Shown here: in pieces, positions 25,521 to 33,525 of the stretch
How the letters are laid out: each line of letters opens with the position of its first letter
Numbering within the stretch: the first letter of the stretch is position 1
Assembly (NCBI GenBank): GCA_031424795.1
Contig: JANPIC010000037.1
Coordinates: 1 to 64,000, forward strand
Reading direction: 5' to 3'
Source of the DNA: Aalborgiella sp031424795
Lineage (GTDB): Bacteria; Pseudomonadota; Gammaproteobacteria; Burkholderiales; Burkholderiaceae_C
DNA length: 64,000 bases
Notes under the pieces: generated by a model
The model's database searches: none
Told to the model about the DNA's origin: nothing
Seen by the model: only the letters and a program-made list of their open reading frames with translations
Position numbers and translations under genes: made by a program

Positions 25521-26228
25521 TTACCGAGCTGCCCGACGGCGCAACTCGTTCATCACCGTGCGATAGCCTTTGTCAGCATCCGGCGCCCCGAACACCGCAC
25601 TACCCGCCACACAGGTATCTGCACCCGCTCTGACAATCTCGCCAATGTTGTCGGTTTTGACGCCACCATCGACTTCCAACCAGATGGGTTGACCACCGGC
25701 GGCCATGTGGGCATCAATGCGGGCACGGACTTGCTGGAGCTTGGCAAGTGTTGATGGAATGAACTTTTGCCCCCCAAAACCAGGGTTGACGCTCATCAAT
25801 AGCACTATGTCCAGCTTGTCCATCACATGGTCTAACCACTCAATCGAGGTGGCGGGATTCAGCACCAAGCCTGCTTTGCAGCCCAATTCGCGGATCACGG
25901 ACAGCGTGCGATCCACGTGTTTGGACGCTTCGGGGTGAAAAGTGATGATGTTGGCACCGGCTTTGGCAAACAGCGGGATGATGCTATCGACCGGTTCAAC
26001 CATCAAATGCACGTCGATAGGAATGAAAATATGCGGACGAATCGCTTCGCAAACCAGTGGGCCGATTGTCAAATTGGGCACGTAGTGGTTGTCCATCACA
26101 TCAAAATGAACCAAATCTGCACCGGCGGCTTCGATGGCGCGGACTTCTTCGCCTAAACGAGAGAAATCTGCAGAGAGGATGGAAGGAGCGATGCGTAGCG
26201 GTTTTGCGATGTTAGCCATGTGTGCCAT
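25521..26228 (-). CDS. cbbE: Ribulose-phosphate 3-epimerase
   Basis: Interconverts ribulose 5-phosphate and xylulose 5-phosphate, 235 aa, slightly longer than usual. APSILSADFSRLGEE near residue 13, HFDVMDNHYVPNLTIGP near 40 (metal-binding His and catalytic Asp), HLMV near 75, VNPGFGGQKFIPSTLAKL near 147 and LEVDGGVKTDNIGE near 180 are the family motifs. ATG 26219 is a possible alternative start, three codons in. It serves both the Calvin cycle and the pentose-phosphate route used by xylose. Confidence 0.95.
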   Translation of the reverse strand: MAHMANIAKPLRIAPSILSADFSRLGEEVRAIEAAGADLVHFDVMDNHYVPNLTIGPLVCEAIRPHIFIPIDVHLMVEPVDSIIPLFAKAGANIITFHPEASKHVDRTLSVIRELGCKAGLVLNPATSIEWLDHVMDKLDIVLLMSVNPGFGGQKFIPSTLAKLQQVRARIDAHMAAGGQPIWLEVDGGVKTDNIGEIVRAGADTCVAGSAVFGAPDADKGYRTVMNELRRRAAR

Positions 26229-26279
26229 TGATGAGGTTATGTATGAAGTGATTCAATGACTATTGAAAGTTAATATTTT

Positions 26280-26999
26280 TTAGCTTGCCCAGTACGACTG
26301 GTGCCACTCTTTGAGCAGCGGCACATTCAAACCAGACAAATCATTGACCACGCGCATCGCGTCGCGGAAATCATGGTGCGCTGTGAATTGGGTCGGGGTG
26401 ATGACAGTTGCCAAGCCTGCCGCAGTGGCAGCGCGCAGCCCATTGCTGGAGTCTTCAAACGCCATTACTTCTTGTGGCACCAACTTCAAGCTATCTAGCA
26501 TTTGCAAATACACCTGCGGGTGCGGCTTTTTCAGCGGTGCGGTAGAAGCGTCACCAATGGCCAGGAAGTAATCCCGCCAGTCGATGCCAATCGCTTTGCG
26601 CAGCAAGGCCGAAATATTGACAGGCGAAGTGGTGGTAGCAATAGCTAGGGACAAACCTTGCTCAAACGCGTTGTTAATCAGCTTCAGCACACCTGGGCGC
26701 AACACCACAGCGCCGTCGCTCACAGCATGCTCGTATGCGGCGGTTTTCAGCTCATGCAAACGGTTAATGGTGTCTTGCACGGCCAAATTGCCCACTTCGC
26801 GCATATCTGGATGCACCGTGCGCCAGTGGTACAAGATGCGCTCTTTGCCGCCAGATATCTCTAAAAGCTCGGTGTAAAGCGCCTCGTCCCAATGCCAATC
26901 CAAGCCAAACTCCTTGAACGCACCGTTGAAGGCAGCGCGGTGCGCTGACTCGGTGTCTGCCAAGGTGCCATCAACATCAAATATAAGTGCTCGTAACAT
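26280..26999 (-). CDS. cbbY: HAD-superfamily phosphatase CbbY (xylulose-1,5-bisphosphatase type)
   Basis: Protein of the CbbY family; red-type CbbY removes xylulose 1,5-bisphosphate, an inhibitor made by RuBisCO misfire. 239 aa from ATG 26999. Motif I is LIFDVDGTLADTESAHR at the start, ISGGKERILYH near 55, TTTSPVNISALL near 130, KKPHPQVYLQMLD near 170 and AFEDSSNGLRAATAAGL near 190. The frame extends to 27038, but the family N-terminus MLRALIFDVDG argues for 26999. First gene of the minus-strand cbb operon, facing cbbR. The CbbR-box candidate is 57 bp upstream of the start. Confidence 0.9.
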   Translation of the reverse strand: MLRALIFDVDGTLADTESAHRAAFNGAFKEFGLDWHWDEALYTELLEISGGKERILYHWRTVHPDMREVGNLAVQDTINRLHELKTAAYEHAVSDGAVVLRPGVLKLINNAFEQGLSLAIATTTSPVNISALLRKAIGIDWRDYFLAIGDASTAPLKKPHPQVYLQMLDSLKLVPQEVMAFEDSSNGLRAATAAGLATVITPTQFTAHHDFRDAMRVVNDLSGLNVPLLKEWHQSYWAS

Positions 27000-27055
27000 A
27001 GTGGGGTTGACTTTAGCGAGCATCACACATAAACTCAAATAACATTTATTTTTTA

Positions 27056-27082
27056 AATCATCAGATTTTTCTGATTTGTTTA
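27056..27082. promoter_or_regulatory. Candidate CbbR operator in the cbbY-cbbR intergenic region
   Basis: AATCATCAG-N5-TCTGATTT-G-TTTA. ATCAGA and TCTGAT form an inverted repeat, and TCA-N8-TGA fits the T-N11-A style of LysR-type operators. An almost identical motif with the same spacer length is at 28215-28241 before cbbL. It sits between the divergent cbbY operon and cbbR, where CbbR would be expected to bind. Confidence 0.65.
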
Positions 27083-27148
27083 ATTCAATTTATTTTGTTG
27101 AATTTGCATAACACTTAGTAGTAAGCACTTAACACCTGAAGCCTCGCC

Positions 27149-28060
27149 ATGATTCACTACACGCTTAAACAGATCCAAACCTTCATCGAAGTCGCCCGCG
27201 AACGCTCGGTTTCCAAGGCAGCAGAGCGGCTGTTTGTGACGCAGCCCGCCGTGTCCATGCAAATCAAGCAGTTAGAAGACACGTTTGGGCTGGCCTTGAT
27301 TGAGCCTTCTGGGCGCAATATTCGCCTCACCCATGCGGGCGAAGAATTTTTAACCCACGCGATTGGTGCGATTGGTCAGTTCAAAGACTTGGAAGCCAGC
27401 ATGGCAGAGCATGTGGGCAACAAAAAAGGCAGAATTGACTTGGCCATTGTCAGCACCGCCAAATACTTTGTGCCCATGCTCTTGGTGCGTTTCAGCAAAC
27501 TGCTACCAGATATCGATGTCAAACTGCGCATTGATAACCGCGAAAACATCCTGGGCATGCTGTCACGCAACGAGGTGGATTTGGTCATGATGGGCCGCGC
27601 ACCCAGCACGCTGGAGTGCGAGGCAACGCCTTTCGCCACCAACCCACAGGGCTTTGTCTGCGCACCCGATCACCCCTTGTCACGCCGCAAAAGAGCCGCT
27701 TTTGATTTACTCAAAGATTACCCCTTCGTCGTGCGCGAGCAAGGCTCTGGCACACGTGCTTCCATGGAACGGCTGTTTGCACAGCACGATATCCCCATCA
27801 AAGTCGCCATGGAAATGCCAAGTAATGAAACCATCAAACAAGCTGTGATGGCGGGTATGGGAATGAGCTTTTTGTCGCTCCGAACCGTCCGGCACGAGCT
27901 GGCAGCGGGTCATTTGGCGCTCGTAGATATCACCGGCATGCCGATTGTGGGCAATTGGTACGTGACCCATTTGAAGCAAAAGAAGCTGTCACCTGCTGCC
28001 AAAGCGTTCAAAGGCTTCTTGATTGAGCAAGCCGGTGCCTTGATTGATTCTTGGGCATAA
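27149..28060 (+). CDS. cbbR: LysR-type regulator CbbR
   Basis: Transcriptional activator of Calvin-cycle genes, 303 aa. The N-terminal winged helix has LKQIQTFIEVARERSVSKAAERLFVTQPAVSMQIKQLED (read in parts; helix-turn-helix near residues 18-38). The effector domain begins about residue 90 with IDLAIVSTAKYFVPMLL and continues through FVREQGSGTRASMERLF, typical for CbbR. It is divergent from cbbY-A and 334 bp upstream of cbbL, on the same strand as cbbL. The effector (RuBP, NADPH or similar) is known for the family but not visible here. Confidence 0.93.
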   Translation: MIHYTLKQIQTFIEVARERSVSKAAERLFVTQPAVSMQIKQLEDTFGLALIEPSGRNIRLTHAGEEFLTHAIGAIGQFKDLEASMAEHVGNKKGRIDLAIVSTAKYFVPMLLVRFSKLLPDIDVKLRIDNRENILGMLSRNEVDLVMMGRAPSTLECEATPFATNPQGFVCAPDHPLSRRKRAAFDLLKDYPFVVREQGSGTRASMERLFAQHDIPIKVAMEMPSNETIKQAVMAGMGMSFLSLRTVRHELAAGHLALVDITGMPIVGNWYVTHLKQKKLSPAAKAFKGFLIEQAGALIDSWA

Positions 28061-28070
28061 AATTGACACC

Positions 28071-28115
28071 TAGCCGGCGTATTTATTGATTAAGTAGCTA
28101 TTAAATTTATAGCTA
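28071..28115 (-). repeat. Dispersed palindromic repeat, copy 6
   Basis: TAGCCGGCGTATTTATTG (28071-28088) followed by AGCTATTAAATTTATAGCTA. It begins ten bases after the cbbR stop codon. Confidence 0.8.
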
Positions 28116-28164
28116 AATTAGCTATTATGTAACGTCTTAAGCGCTTCAATCGATACTTCTGAGC

Positions 28165-28195
28165 TTGCTTTAACCCGGCACTATGGTTAAAGCAA
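28165..28195. repeat. 11-bp perfect inverted repeat upstream of cbbL
   Basis: TTGCTTTAACC (28165-28175) and GGTTAAAGCAA (28185-28195) with a 9-base loop. It is followed by A, not T, on the plus strand, so it is not an intrinsic terminator for cbbR; it is either an operator or an RNA hairpin. Confidence 0.55.
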
Positions 28196-28214
28196 AAAAA
28201 TAAGAGAAATCTAT

Positions 28215-28241
28215 AATCATCAGTAAATTCTGATTTATTTA
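28215..28241. promoter_or_regulatory. Candidate CbbR operator before cbbL
   Basis: AATCATCAG-N5-TCTGATTT-A-TTTA, the partner of the motif at 27056-27082; all 22 positions outside the 5-base spacer match except one (G/A). It lies about 154 bp upstream of the cbbL start codon. Confidence 0.65.
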
Positions 28242-28394
28242 AAAATAAATTTTAATATTACTTATGAACAAATCCTCCTACGATTGCATCCAGAACCCCA
28301 ACCGCTAGCTTAAACACAGCGACAAAGGGTGTCTAACGACAAACCACTCATGTGGCTTGTTTTTGTATGCAACGTTTTCAAAGAAGGAGTTTTT

Positions 28395-29852
28395 ATGGGC
28401 GATACGCTAATTACCGATGCCAAAACGCGCTACACCGCTGGTGTGCTGAAGTACAAACAGATGGGTTATTGGATGCCCGACTATGTACCCAAAGATACCG
28501 ATACATTGTGTTTGTTTCGCATTACCCCTCAAGACGGCGTAGACCCAGAAGAAGCAGCAGCAGCCGTTGCAGGTGAGTCTTCAACCGCTACCTGGACAGT
28601 TGTATGGACGGATCGTTTAACAGCCTGTGATCAATATCGCGCAAAAGCTTACAAAGTCATTCCTGTGCCAAACACGCCAGGGCAGTATTTTGCTTACGTA
28701 GCCTACGACTTGATTTTGTTCGAAGAAGGCAGCATCTCGAACATGACGGCCAGTTTGATTGGCAATGTGTTCTCGTTTAAACCACTCAAAGCCGCGCGTT
28801 TAGAAGATATTCGCCTGCCAGTAGCCTACGTGAAGACCTTCAAGGGACCACCAACGGGTTTGATAGTTGAGCGTGAGCGTTTGGATAAATTTGGTCGCCC
28901 GCTGTTGGGTGCGACTACCAAACCTAAGCTTGGTCTGTCAGCCCGTAACTACGGTCGCGTGATTTACGAAGGCCTCAAGGGTGGTTTGGATTTCATGAAG
29001 GATGATGAGAATATCAACTCTCAGCCGTTCATGCATTGGCGTGATCGATTTTTATATGTGATGGACGGCGTGAATAAGGCGCAAGCTGTAACGGGTGAAA
29101 TTAAAGGCTCATACCTCAACGTCACTGGCGCGACGATGGAAGACATTTACGAACGTGCAGAATTTGCCAAAGAGCTGGGTTCTGTGGTGATTATGTTGGA
29201 CTTGGTGATTGGTTGGTCTGCCATTCAGAGTATGGCCAACTGGGCGCGTAAAAATGACATGATCGTTCACATGCACCGCGCAGGTCACGGCACGTATACA
29301 CGCCAGAAGAACCATGGTGTGAGCTTCCGCGTGATAGCCAAGTGGTTACGTTTGGCTGGCGTTGACCATCTGCATACTGGTACTGCCGTTGGTAAGCTGG
29401 AGGGGGATCCAATGACGGTGCAAGGTTACTACAACGTTTGCCGTGATAGCTATACCCATACTGATTTAGCACGGGGTATTTACTTTGATCAAGATTGGGC
29501 CGACACCAAAAAAGTCATGCCTGTTGCATCAGGTGGCATCCACGCTGGTCAAATGCATCAACTTTTAGACTTGTTTGGTGATGATGTGATCTTGCAGTTC
29601 GGTGGCGGCACGATCGGCCATCCACAAGGCATTCAAGCCGGTGCGGTGGCAAACCGAGTTGCTCTGGAAACCATGGTCAAGGCGCGCAACGAAGGCAAGG
29701 ACATTAAAAACGAAGGTCCTGAAATTTTGAAGAAAGCAGCACAAACATGTGGTCCTCTCAAAGCTGCCTTGGATACGTGGGGTGACATTAGCTTCAACTA
29801 TGCATCGACTGACAGCAGTGACTATGCCAATACGCCTAGCGCATCTAACTAA
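28395..29852 (+). CDS. cbbL: RuBisCO large subunit, form IC (red type)
   Basis: Large subunit of ribulose-1,5-bisphosphate carboxylase/oxygenase, 485 aa from ATG 28395, which has AAGAAGGAG upstream. The start MGDTLITDAKTRYTAGVLKYKQMGYW is typical of proteobacterial form IC. Catalytic Lys176 is in TTKPKLG; the carbamylated Lys is K202 in GGLDFMKDDEN, with Asp204 and Glu205 as Mg ligands. HMHRAGHGTYTRQKNHG carries the substrate-binding His and Arg, and LHTGTAVGKLEGD is loop 6. All active-site residues I checked are intact. cbbS follows 27 bp downstream and cbbX after that; the set is diagnostic of autotrophy. Confidence 0.97.
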   Translation: MGDTLITDAKTRYTAGVLKYKQMGYWMPDYVPKDTDTLCLFRITPQDGVDPEEAAAAVAGESSTATWTVVWTDRLTACDQYRAKAYKVIPVPNTPGQYFAYVAYDLILFEEGSISNMTASLIGNVFSFKPLKAARLEDIRLPVAYVKTFKGPPTGLIVERERLDKFGRPLLGATTKPKLGLSARNYGRVIYEGLKGGLDFMKDDENINSQPFMHWRDRFLYVMDGVNKAQAVTGEIKGSYLNVTGATMEDIYERAEFAKELGSVVIMLDLVIGWSAIQSMANWARKNDMIVHMHRAGHGTYTRQKNHGVSFRVIAKWLRLAGVDHLHTGTAVGKLEGDPMTVQGYYNVCRDSYTHTDLARGIYFDQDWADTKKVMPVASGGIHAGQMHQLLDLFGDDVILQFGGGTIGHPQGIQAGAVANRVALETMVKARNEGKDIKNEGPEILKKAAQTCGPLKAALDTWGDISFNYASTDSSDYANTPSASN

Positions 29853-29879
29853 TTCAAATTTTAGAAACTGGAGAACACT

Positions 29880-30314
29880 ATGTTAACTAACCCAACTGGT
29901 CGCCTGACGCAAGGTCAGTTCAGCTTTTTACCTGACTTGACCGATGCAGAAGTAACAATGCAAATTGAATATGGCCTTAAAAAAGGCTATGCATGGAGCA
30001 TTGAATACACCGATGACCCGCATCCGCGCAACACATACTGGGACATGTACGGTGCACCGATGTTTGATATGAAAGACGCGGCAGGCGTTCTGATGGAATT
30101 GAACGCTTGTCGCAAAACTTTTCCATCACACTATATCCGCATCATGGCTTTTGATTCGACACGCAATATTGAATCAATTGCGATGAGCATCGTCGTGGGT
30201 CGTCCTAAGAATGAACCTGGTTTCATGCTTGAGCGTCAAGAGGGCAAAGGCCGCAATATGGTTTACACAACGCGCAGCTATATTGCAGATAAGCCAGAAA
30301 TGGAACGCCAGTAA
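29880..30314 (+). CDS. cbbS: RuBisCO small subunit, form IC
   Basis: Small subunit of the L8S8 holoenzyme, 144 aa. FLPDLTDAEVTMQIEYGLKKGYAWSIEYTDDPHPRN is the usual small-subunit core (read in parts). The C-terminal extension from about residue 110 (PGFMLERQEGKGRNMVYTTRSYI) is the beta-hairpin of red-type enzymes. The ribosome-binding site CTGGAGAAC lies 5 bases before ATG 29880. A short palindrome overlapping the stop codon (30309-30325) separates it from cbbX. Confidence 0.96.
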   Translation: MLTNPTGRLTQGQFSFLPDLTDAEVTMQIEYGLKKGYAWSIEYTDDPHPRNTYWDMYGAPMFDMKDAAGVLMELNACRKTFPSHYIRIMAFDSTRNIESIAMSIVVGRPKNEPGFMLERQEGKGRNMVYTTRSYIADKPEMERQ

Positions 30315-30325
30315 TTCATTACTGC
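30309..30325 (+). repeat. Short palindrome at the cbbS stop codon
   Basis: CAGTAAT-TC-ATTACTG, followed by CGTTTT. The stop codon of cbbS is in the left arm. The tight loop makes a strong terminator unlikely, but it could reduce read-through into cbbX. Confidence 0.4.
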
Positions 30326-30357
30326 GTTTTAATAGTTATTAAAAAAACAAGGCCCTT

Positions 30358-31332
30358 ATGTACGCGATTCCAGGCAGCACCAGAACGAGCAGCACCAACA
30401 CTGATCAACCGGAGCAGGTAGTCAAGGCAGAAGTCAGCGCCATTGATAAAGCGAGAACAGTTGAACAAGTGTTAGCCGGATCTCAAGTCGAGTCTGTATT
30501 AGCAGAACTTGACGCCGATTTGGTGGGACTAGCGCCTGTAAAAAATAGAATCAAAGACATTGCGGCCTTGTTAGTCATTGATAAATTACGTATAAATTTA
30601 GGTTTAACCTCGCAAGCACCTAGCTTGCACATGTCGTTTACTGGGAATCCAGGCACCGGTAAAACGACGGTAGCCATGCGGATGGCAACCATCTTGCATA
30701 AGCTAGGCTATGTCCGCAAGGGGCATATGGTTGCCGTTACGCGCGACGATTTGGTAGGTCAATACATCGGCCATACCGCACCGAAAACCAAAGAGGTGCT
30801 AAAAAAAGCAATGGGGGGCGTGTTGTTTATTGATGAAGCCTATTATTTGTACCGACCAGAAAATGAACGTGATTATGGTCAAGAATCGATAGAAATTTTA
30901 TTGCAAGTCATGGAAAATCACCGCGACGACTTGGTTGTGATCTTGGCAGGCTACAAAGATAGGATGGACACTTTTTTTCAATCAAACCCAGGTATGAGTT
31001 CACGCATAGCCCATCATCTTGACTTTCCAGATTACAGTGTCGATGAATTGACTGTGATATCGAAAAAAATGCTAAGAGAACAAAATTACCAGTTTGGCGA
31101 AGATGCTGAAGCTGCATTCGTCAAATATTTGGGCTTGCGTATTGCTCAACCACACTTCGCCAATGCGCGTAGTGTTCGAAATGCCCTTGACCGCGCTCGA
31201 TTAAGACAAGCAAGCCGACTGTTCGCGGATCGAGAAAAAGTGCTCACTGCTATCGATTTAACAACCTTGAACGCCAGTGATTTCTTAGCAAGCCGTTTAT
31301 TTATTAACGAAAACAATCATTCAGCATCTTGA
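30358..31332 (+). CDS. cbbX: Red-type RuBisCO activase CbbX (AAA+)
   Basis: Hexameric AAA+ motor that removes inhibitory sugar phosphates from red-type RuBisCO by pulling on the large-subunit C-terminus; 324 aa. Walker A GNPGTGKT is at residues 96-103, Walker B GVLFIDEAYYL at 154-164, and the pore-loop region LVGQYIGHT near 132-140. SNPGMSSRIAHHLDFPDY near 215 holds the arginine-finger region. The first 30 residues are polar and variable. It lies 43 bp after cbbS, and a terminator lies 118 bp after its stop. Confidence 0.96.
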   Translation: MYAIPGSTRTSSTNTDQPEQVVKAEVSAIDKARTVEQVLAGSQVESVLAELDADLVGLAPVKNRIKDIAALLVIDKLRINLGLTSQAPSLHMSFTGNPGTGKTTVAMRMATILHKLGYVRKGHMVAVTRDDLVGQYIGHTAPKTKEVLKKAMGGVLFIDEAYYLYRPENERDYGQESIEILLQVMENHRDDLVVILAGYKDRMDTFFQSNPGMSSRIAHHLDFPDYSVDELTVISKKMLREQNYQFGEDAEAAFVKYLGLRIAQPHFANARSVRNALDRARLRQASRLFADREKVLTAIDLTTLNASDFLASRLFINENNHSAS

Positions 31333-31449
31333 TGGATTCGTCATCAGGACTCGCGGAAAACTAACCCTGGTCAAATTGGCTCAAAATGAACTGAGCGAGC
31401 CTGTCTAGCAACACTAATAACCATCGCACTAGTCTATTAGAGGCTATCT

Positions 31450-31481
31450 TTTCTACGAATAGAATTTCGTAGAAATTTTTT
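31450..31481 (+). terminator. Rho-independent terminator after cbbLSX
   Basis: TTTCTACGAA (31450-31459) and TTCGTAGAAA (31466-31475) form a perfect 10-bp stem with a 6-base loop, followed by TTTTTT (31476-31481). It lies 118 bp after cbbX and ends the RuBisCO transcript. Confidence 0.85.
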
Positions 31482-31485
31482 AGTT

Positions 31486-31499
31486 TACCCCCTAGGGTA
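31486..31499. promoter_or_regulatory. CsoR/CstR-like operator candidate upstream of the DUF302 gene
   Basis: TACCC-CCTA-GGGTA, a perfect 5-bp inverted repeat with a 4-base spacer inside a very AT-rich region 115 bp upstream of the DUF302 gene. C-tract/G-tract palindromes flanked by TA are typical of CsoR-family repressors, some of which (CstR) sense persulfides. No csoR-like gene is in the window. Confidence 0.4.
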
Positions 31500-31614
31500 T
31501 ATACGCATGTTATTTAGATAATTTTTAATATATCTTTATATCGTATTTGAATTTAGCTGAATAGGTCAACTAAAACAAAAAAATACAACCATATATCGAA
31601 TAACGGAGCGAGAC

Positions 31615-32190
31615 ATGATCAAGAAAAATAGCTTTGTGGGATGGATTGCGATTGCTGCAATAGCGACTTTGACAGGATGCGGAACCATTGGAACTTTAAG
31701 CAAATTAGAAAACGGTGCGGGTGCGGAAGCGAGTCGCATGTGGGATAGATGGATTGAGGGCAACGGTGACATCGCTGTTGCCACGACGTGGGAACGTAAA
31801 GTCAAGCCCGGTGTCACCGTCAAGGATATCGAAGGAATTTTGACGCAGGTTTCCTCTGAAAGAAACATGCGTGATGTTGGTGTGCTGCCACTTTCTAAAG
31901 AACTGGCGGCACGCTCTGGCAAGAAAGAAAAACTATTGACGATTTATTCTTTTTGCACACCCACAACGGCGCGCATGATGACGGACTTCAGTCCGCACAT
32001 GGCCGCATATATGCCATGCCGCATATCTTTGGTTGAACAAGATGATGGCAGTTTGTGGCTCTACACCTTGAACATGGACATGATGGTCAAGATGGGACGG
32101 AAATTACCGTCTCCACTGAAGGAGGAAGCCATGAAAGTACGAGACACCATGTGGGAAATGATGGAACGCGCGTCAAAAGGCGAAATTTAA
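31615..32190 (+). CDS. DUF302 domain lipoprotein
   Basis: 191 aa. A lipoprotein signal peptide ends in the lipobox LTGC with Cys22 or so, so the protein is probably anchored in the outer membrane. The DUF302 fold covers the second half; LLTIYSFCTPTTARMM and YMPCRISLVEQDDGSLWLYTLNMDMM are the recognisable parts. Several Met and Cys (MMTDFSPHM, YMPC) could bind metal, though this is a guess. No enzymatic role is known to me. A FadL-type porin gene starts 29 bp later, and the two probably form one transcript. Confidence 0.8.
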   Translation: MIKKNSFVGWIAIAAIATLTGCGTIGTLSKLENGAGAEASRMWDRWIEGNGDIAVATTWERKVKPGVTVKDIEGILTQVSSERNMRDVGVLPLSKELAARSGKKEKLLTIYSFCTPTTARMMTDFSPHMAAYMPCRISLVEQDDGSLWLYTLNMDMMVKMGRKLPSPLKEEAMKVRDTMWEMMERASKGEI

Positions 32191-32219
32191 AGTCCATAAA
32201 TCCAACGAAAGATCAAGAT

Positions 32220-33470
32220 ATGAAAAGCATGAAAACATTTCGCCATCTCGCCGTACTGGCTGCCATTGGCGCTCCATTGACGTCTGCCCTTGCGACTGAT
32301 GGTTATTTCTCTCACGGAACAGGCATGAAGGCAAAAGGCATGGGAGGCGCATCTGTGACCTCCACTGACAACACGTTTTCAGGCGCGAACAACCCAGCGG
32401 CAGCGGCCTTTGCAGGTAATCGTTTTGAGGGGGGTGTCGATATCTTTATGCCAGACCGTGGCATGAGCCGCACTGGCGCAGGGCCTCTCAATGCGGATGT
32501 CTCCAGTGACAGTAAAACCTTCTTTATCCCAGAACTGGGGTATAACAAAACTGTCAGCGACAACATCAGTACGGGTGTCACTGTCTATGGCAACGGTGGT
32601 ATGAACACTGATTATGCTGGCGGTCAAATCAACTGCGGGCAAGGAGCTGCCAACGTTTTATGCGGCGCAAACGGTCTAGGCGTTGATTTGATGCAGCTGG
32701 TCGTTGCACCAACCGTGGCATATAAGTTAAATGCGAACCACTCTGTTGGTATTTCGCCTTTATTGGTGTATCAGCAATTCAAAGCAAAAGGATTGCAAGC
32801 TTTCGCGCAAAACTCTGGAACTCCAAACAACGTAAGTAACACGGGTACAGACAGCAGTTCAGGTGTTGGCGTCCGACTTGGATATTTAGGAAAACTCAAC
32901 GACAGCATTTCAATTGGCGCTTCTTACGCGCCGAAAATAAAAATGGGTAAGTTTGAAAAGTATTCAGGCCTCTTTGCAGACAAAGGTTCGTTTGATATTC
33001 CTGAAAACTACACGCTTGGTATTGGCTTCCAAGCGACGCCAACCGTTAACGTCGCATTGGATTATCAACGCATCAATTATTCTGGCGTGACGTCAATTTC
33101 TAACCCAAGCACCAACCGTGTCCCTCTAGGTTTTTCCGGTGGCCCCGGTTTTGGTTGGTCAGATATCAATGTATTTAAAGCTGGCGTGCAATGGCAAGCA
33201 ACGCCAGTGCTAACGCTACGAGCAGGTTTGAATATTTCAGACAATCCTATCCAATCTAGAGATGTGTCATTTAACATTGTTGCTCCAGGCGTGACAACGA
33301 TACACATAACTTTAGGTGGAACTTATGCATTATCCCCAACCACAGAGCTAACTGTTGCTTACATGCATGCGCCAAAGAAATCTGTATCGGGGCAATCGCT
33401 TTTGGCCGGGACTGAAACGATTCGCATGTCTCAGAATTCTCTGGGCATACAGTTTGGTATGAAGTTTTAA
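32220..33470 (+). CDS. FadL/OmpP1/TodX family outer-membrane transport protein
   Basis: Outer-membrane beta-barrel for hydrophobic substrates, 416 aa. A signal peptide ends TSALA near residue 25, and the mature N-terminus contains the FadL-type start GYFSHGTGMKAKGMGGASVTS. Repeated amphipathic strands follow, ending with a C-terminal Phe (QFGMKF), as expected for barrel insertion. The open frame extends upstream to 32055 inside the DUF302 gene; ATG 32220 gives the signal peptide and is preferred. Its position beside sox genes may reflect handling of hydrophobic sulfur, but this is speculation. Confidence 0.88.
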   Translation: MKSMKTFRHLAVLAAIGAPLTSALATDGYFSHGTGMKAKGMGGASVTSTDNTFSGANNPAAAAFAGNRFEGGVDIFMPDRGMSRTGAGPLNADVSSDSKTFFIPELGYNKTVSDNISTGVTVYGNGGMNTDYAGGQINCGQGAANVLCGANGLGVDLMQLVVAPTVAYKLNANHSVGISPLLVYQQFKAKGLQAFAQNSGTPNNVSNTGTDSSSGVGVRLGYLGKLNDSISIGASYAPKIKMGKFEKYSGLFADKGSFDIPENYTLGIGFQATPTVNVALDYQRINYSGVTSISNPSTNRVPLGFSGGPGFGWSDINVFKAGVQWQATPVLTLRAGLNISDNPIQSRDVSFNIVAPGVTTIHITLGGTYALSPTTELTVAYMHAPKKSVSGQSLLAGTETIRMSQNSLGIQFGMKF

Positions 33471-33473
33471 GCA

Positions 33474-33503
33474 AAAAACAGCCGCAAAAATTTATTCTGC
33501 GGC
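33474..33503 (-). terminator. Rho-independent terminator of the sox operon
   Basis: On the minus strand GCCGCA and TGCGGC (33481-33486 and 33498-33503) form a stem, followed by TGTTTTTTGC. It lies 23 bp after the last gene of the minus-strand sox operon and overlaps the end of the convergent FadL transcript. Confidence 0.8.
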
Positions 33504-33525
33504 CGCCTAAAAGAAATCTGTGGTT

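Larger units (their letters stand above)
28061..28394 (+). promoter_or_regulatory. cbbR-cbbL intergenic region with promoter elements of the RuBisCO operon
   Basis: 334 bp without a gene. From left to right it holds the dispersed repeat (28071-28115), an 11-bp inverted repeat (28165-28195), the second CbbR-box candidate (28215-28241) and an AT-rich stretch to 28262 that probably contains the promoter. AAGAAGGAG at 28380-28388 is the ribosome-binding site of cbbL. An in-frame extension of cbbL upstream to 28329 is not supported. Confidence 0.6.

Noticed and set aside
25505..25530. Possible further repeat copy near the rpe stop (GCGCGTATTTACCGAGCT).
   Set aside because: Only the GTATTTA part fits; the TAGCCGG end and the palindromic half are missing.
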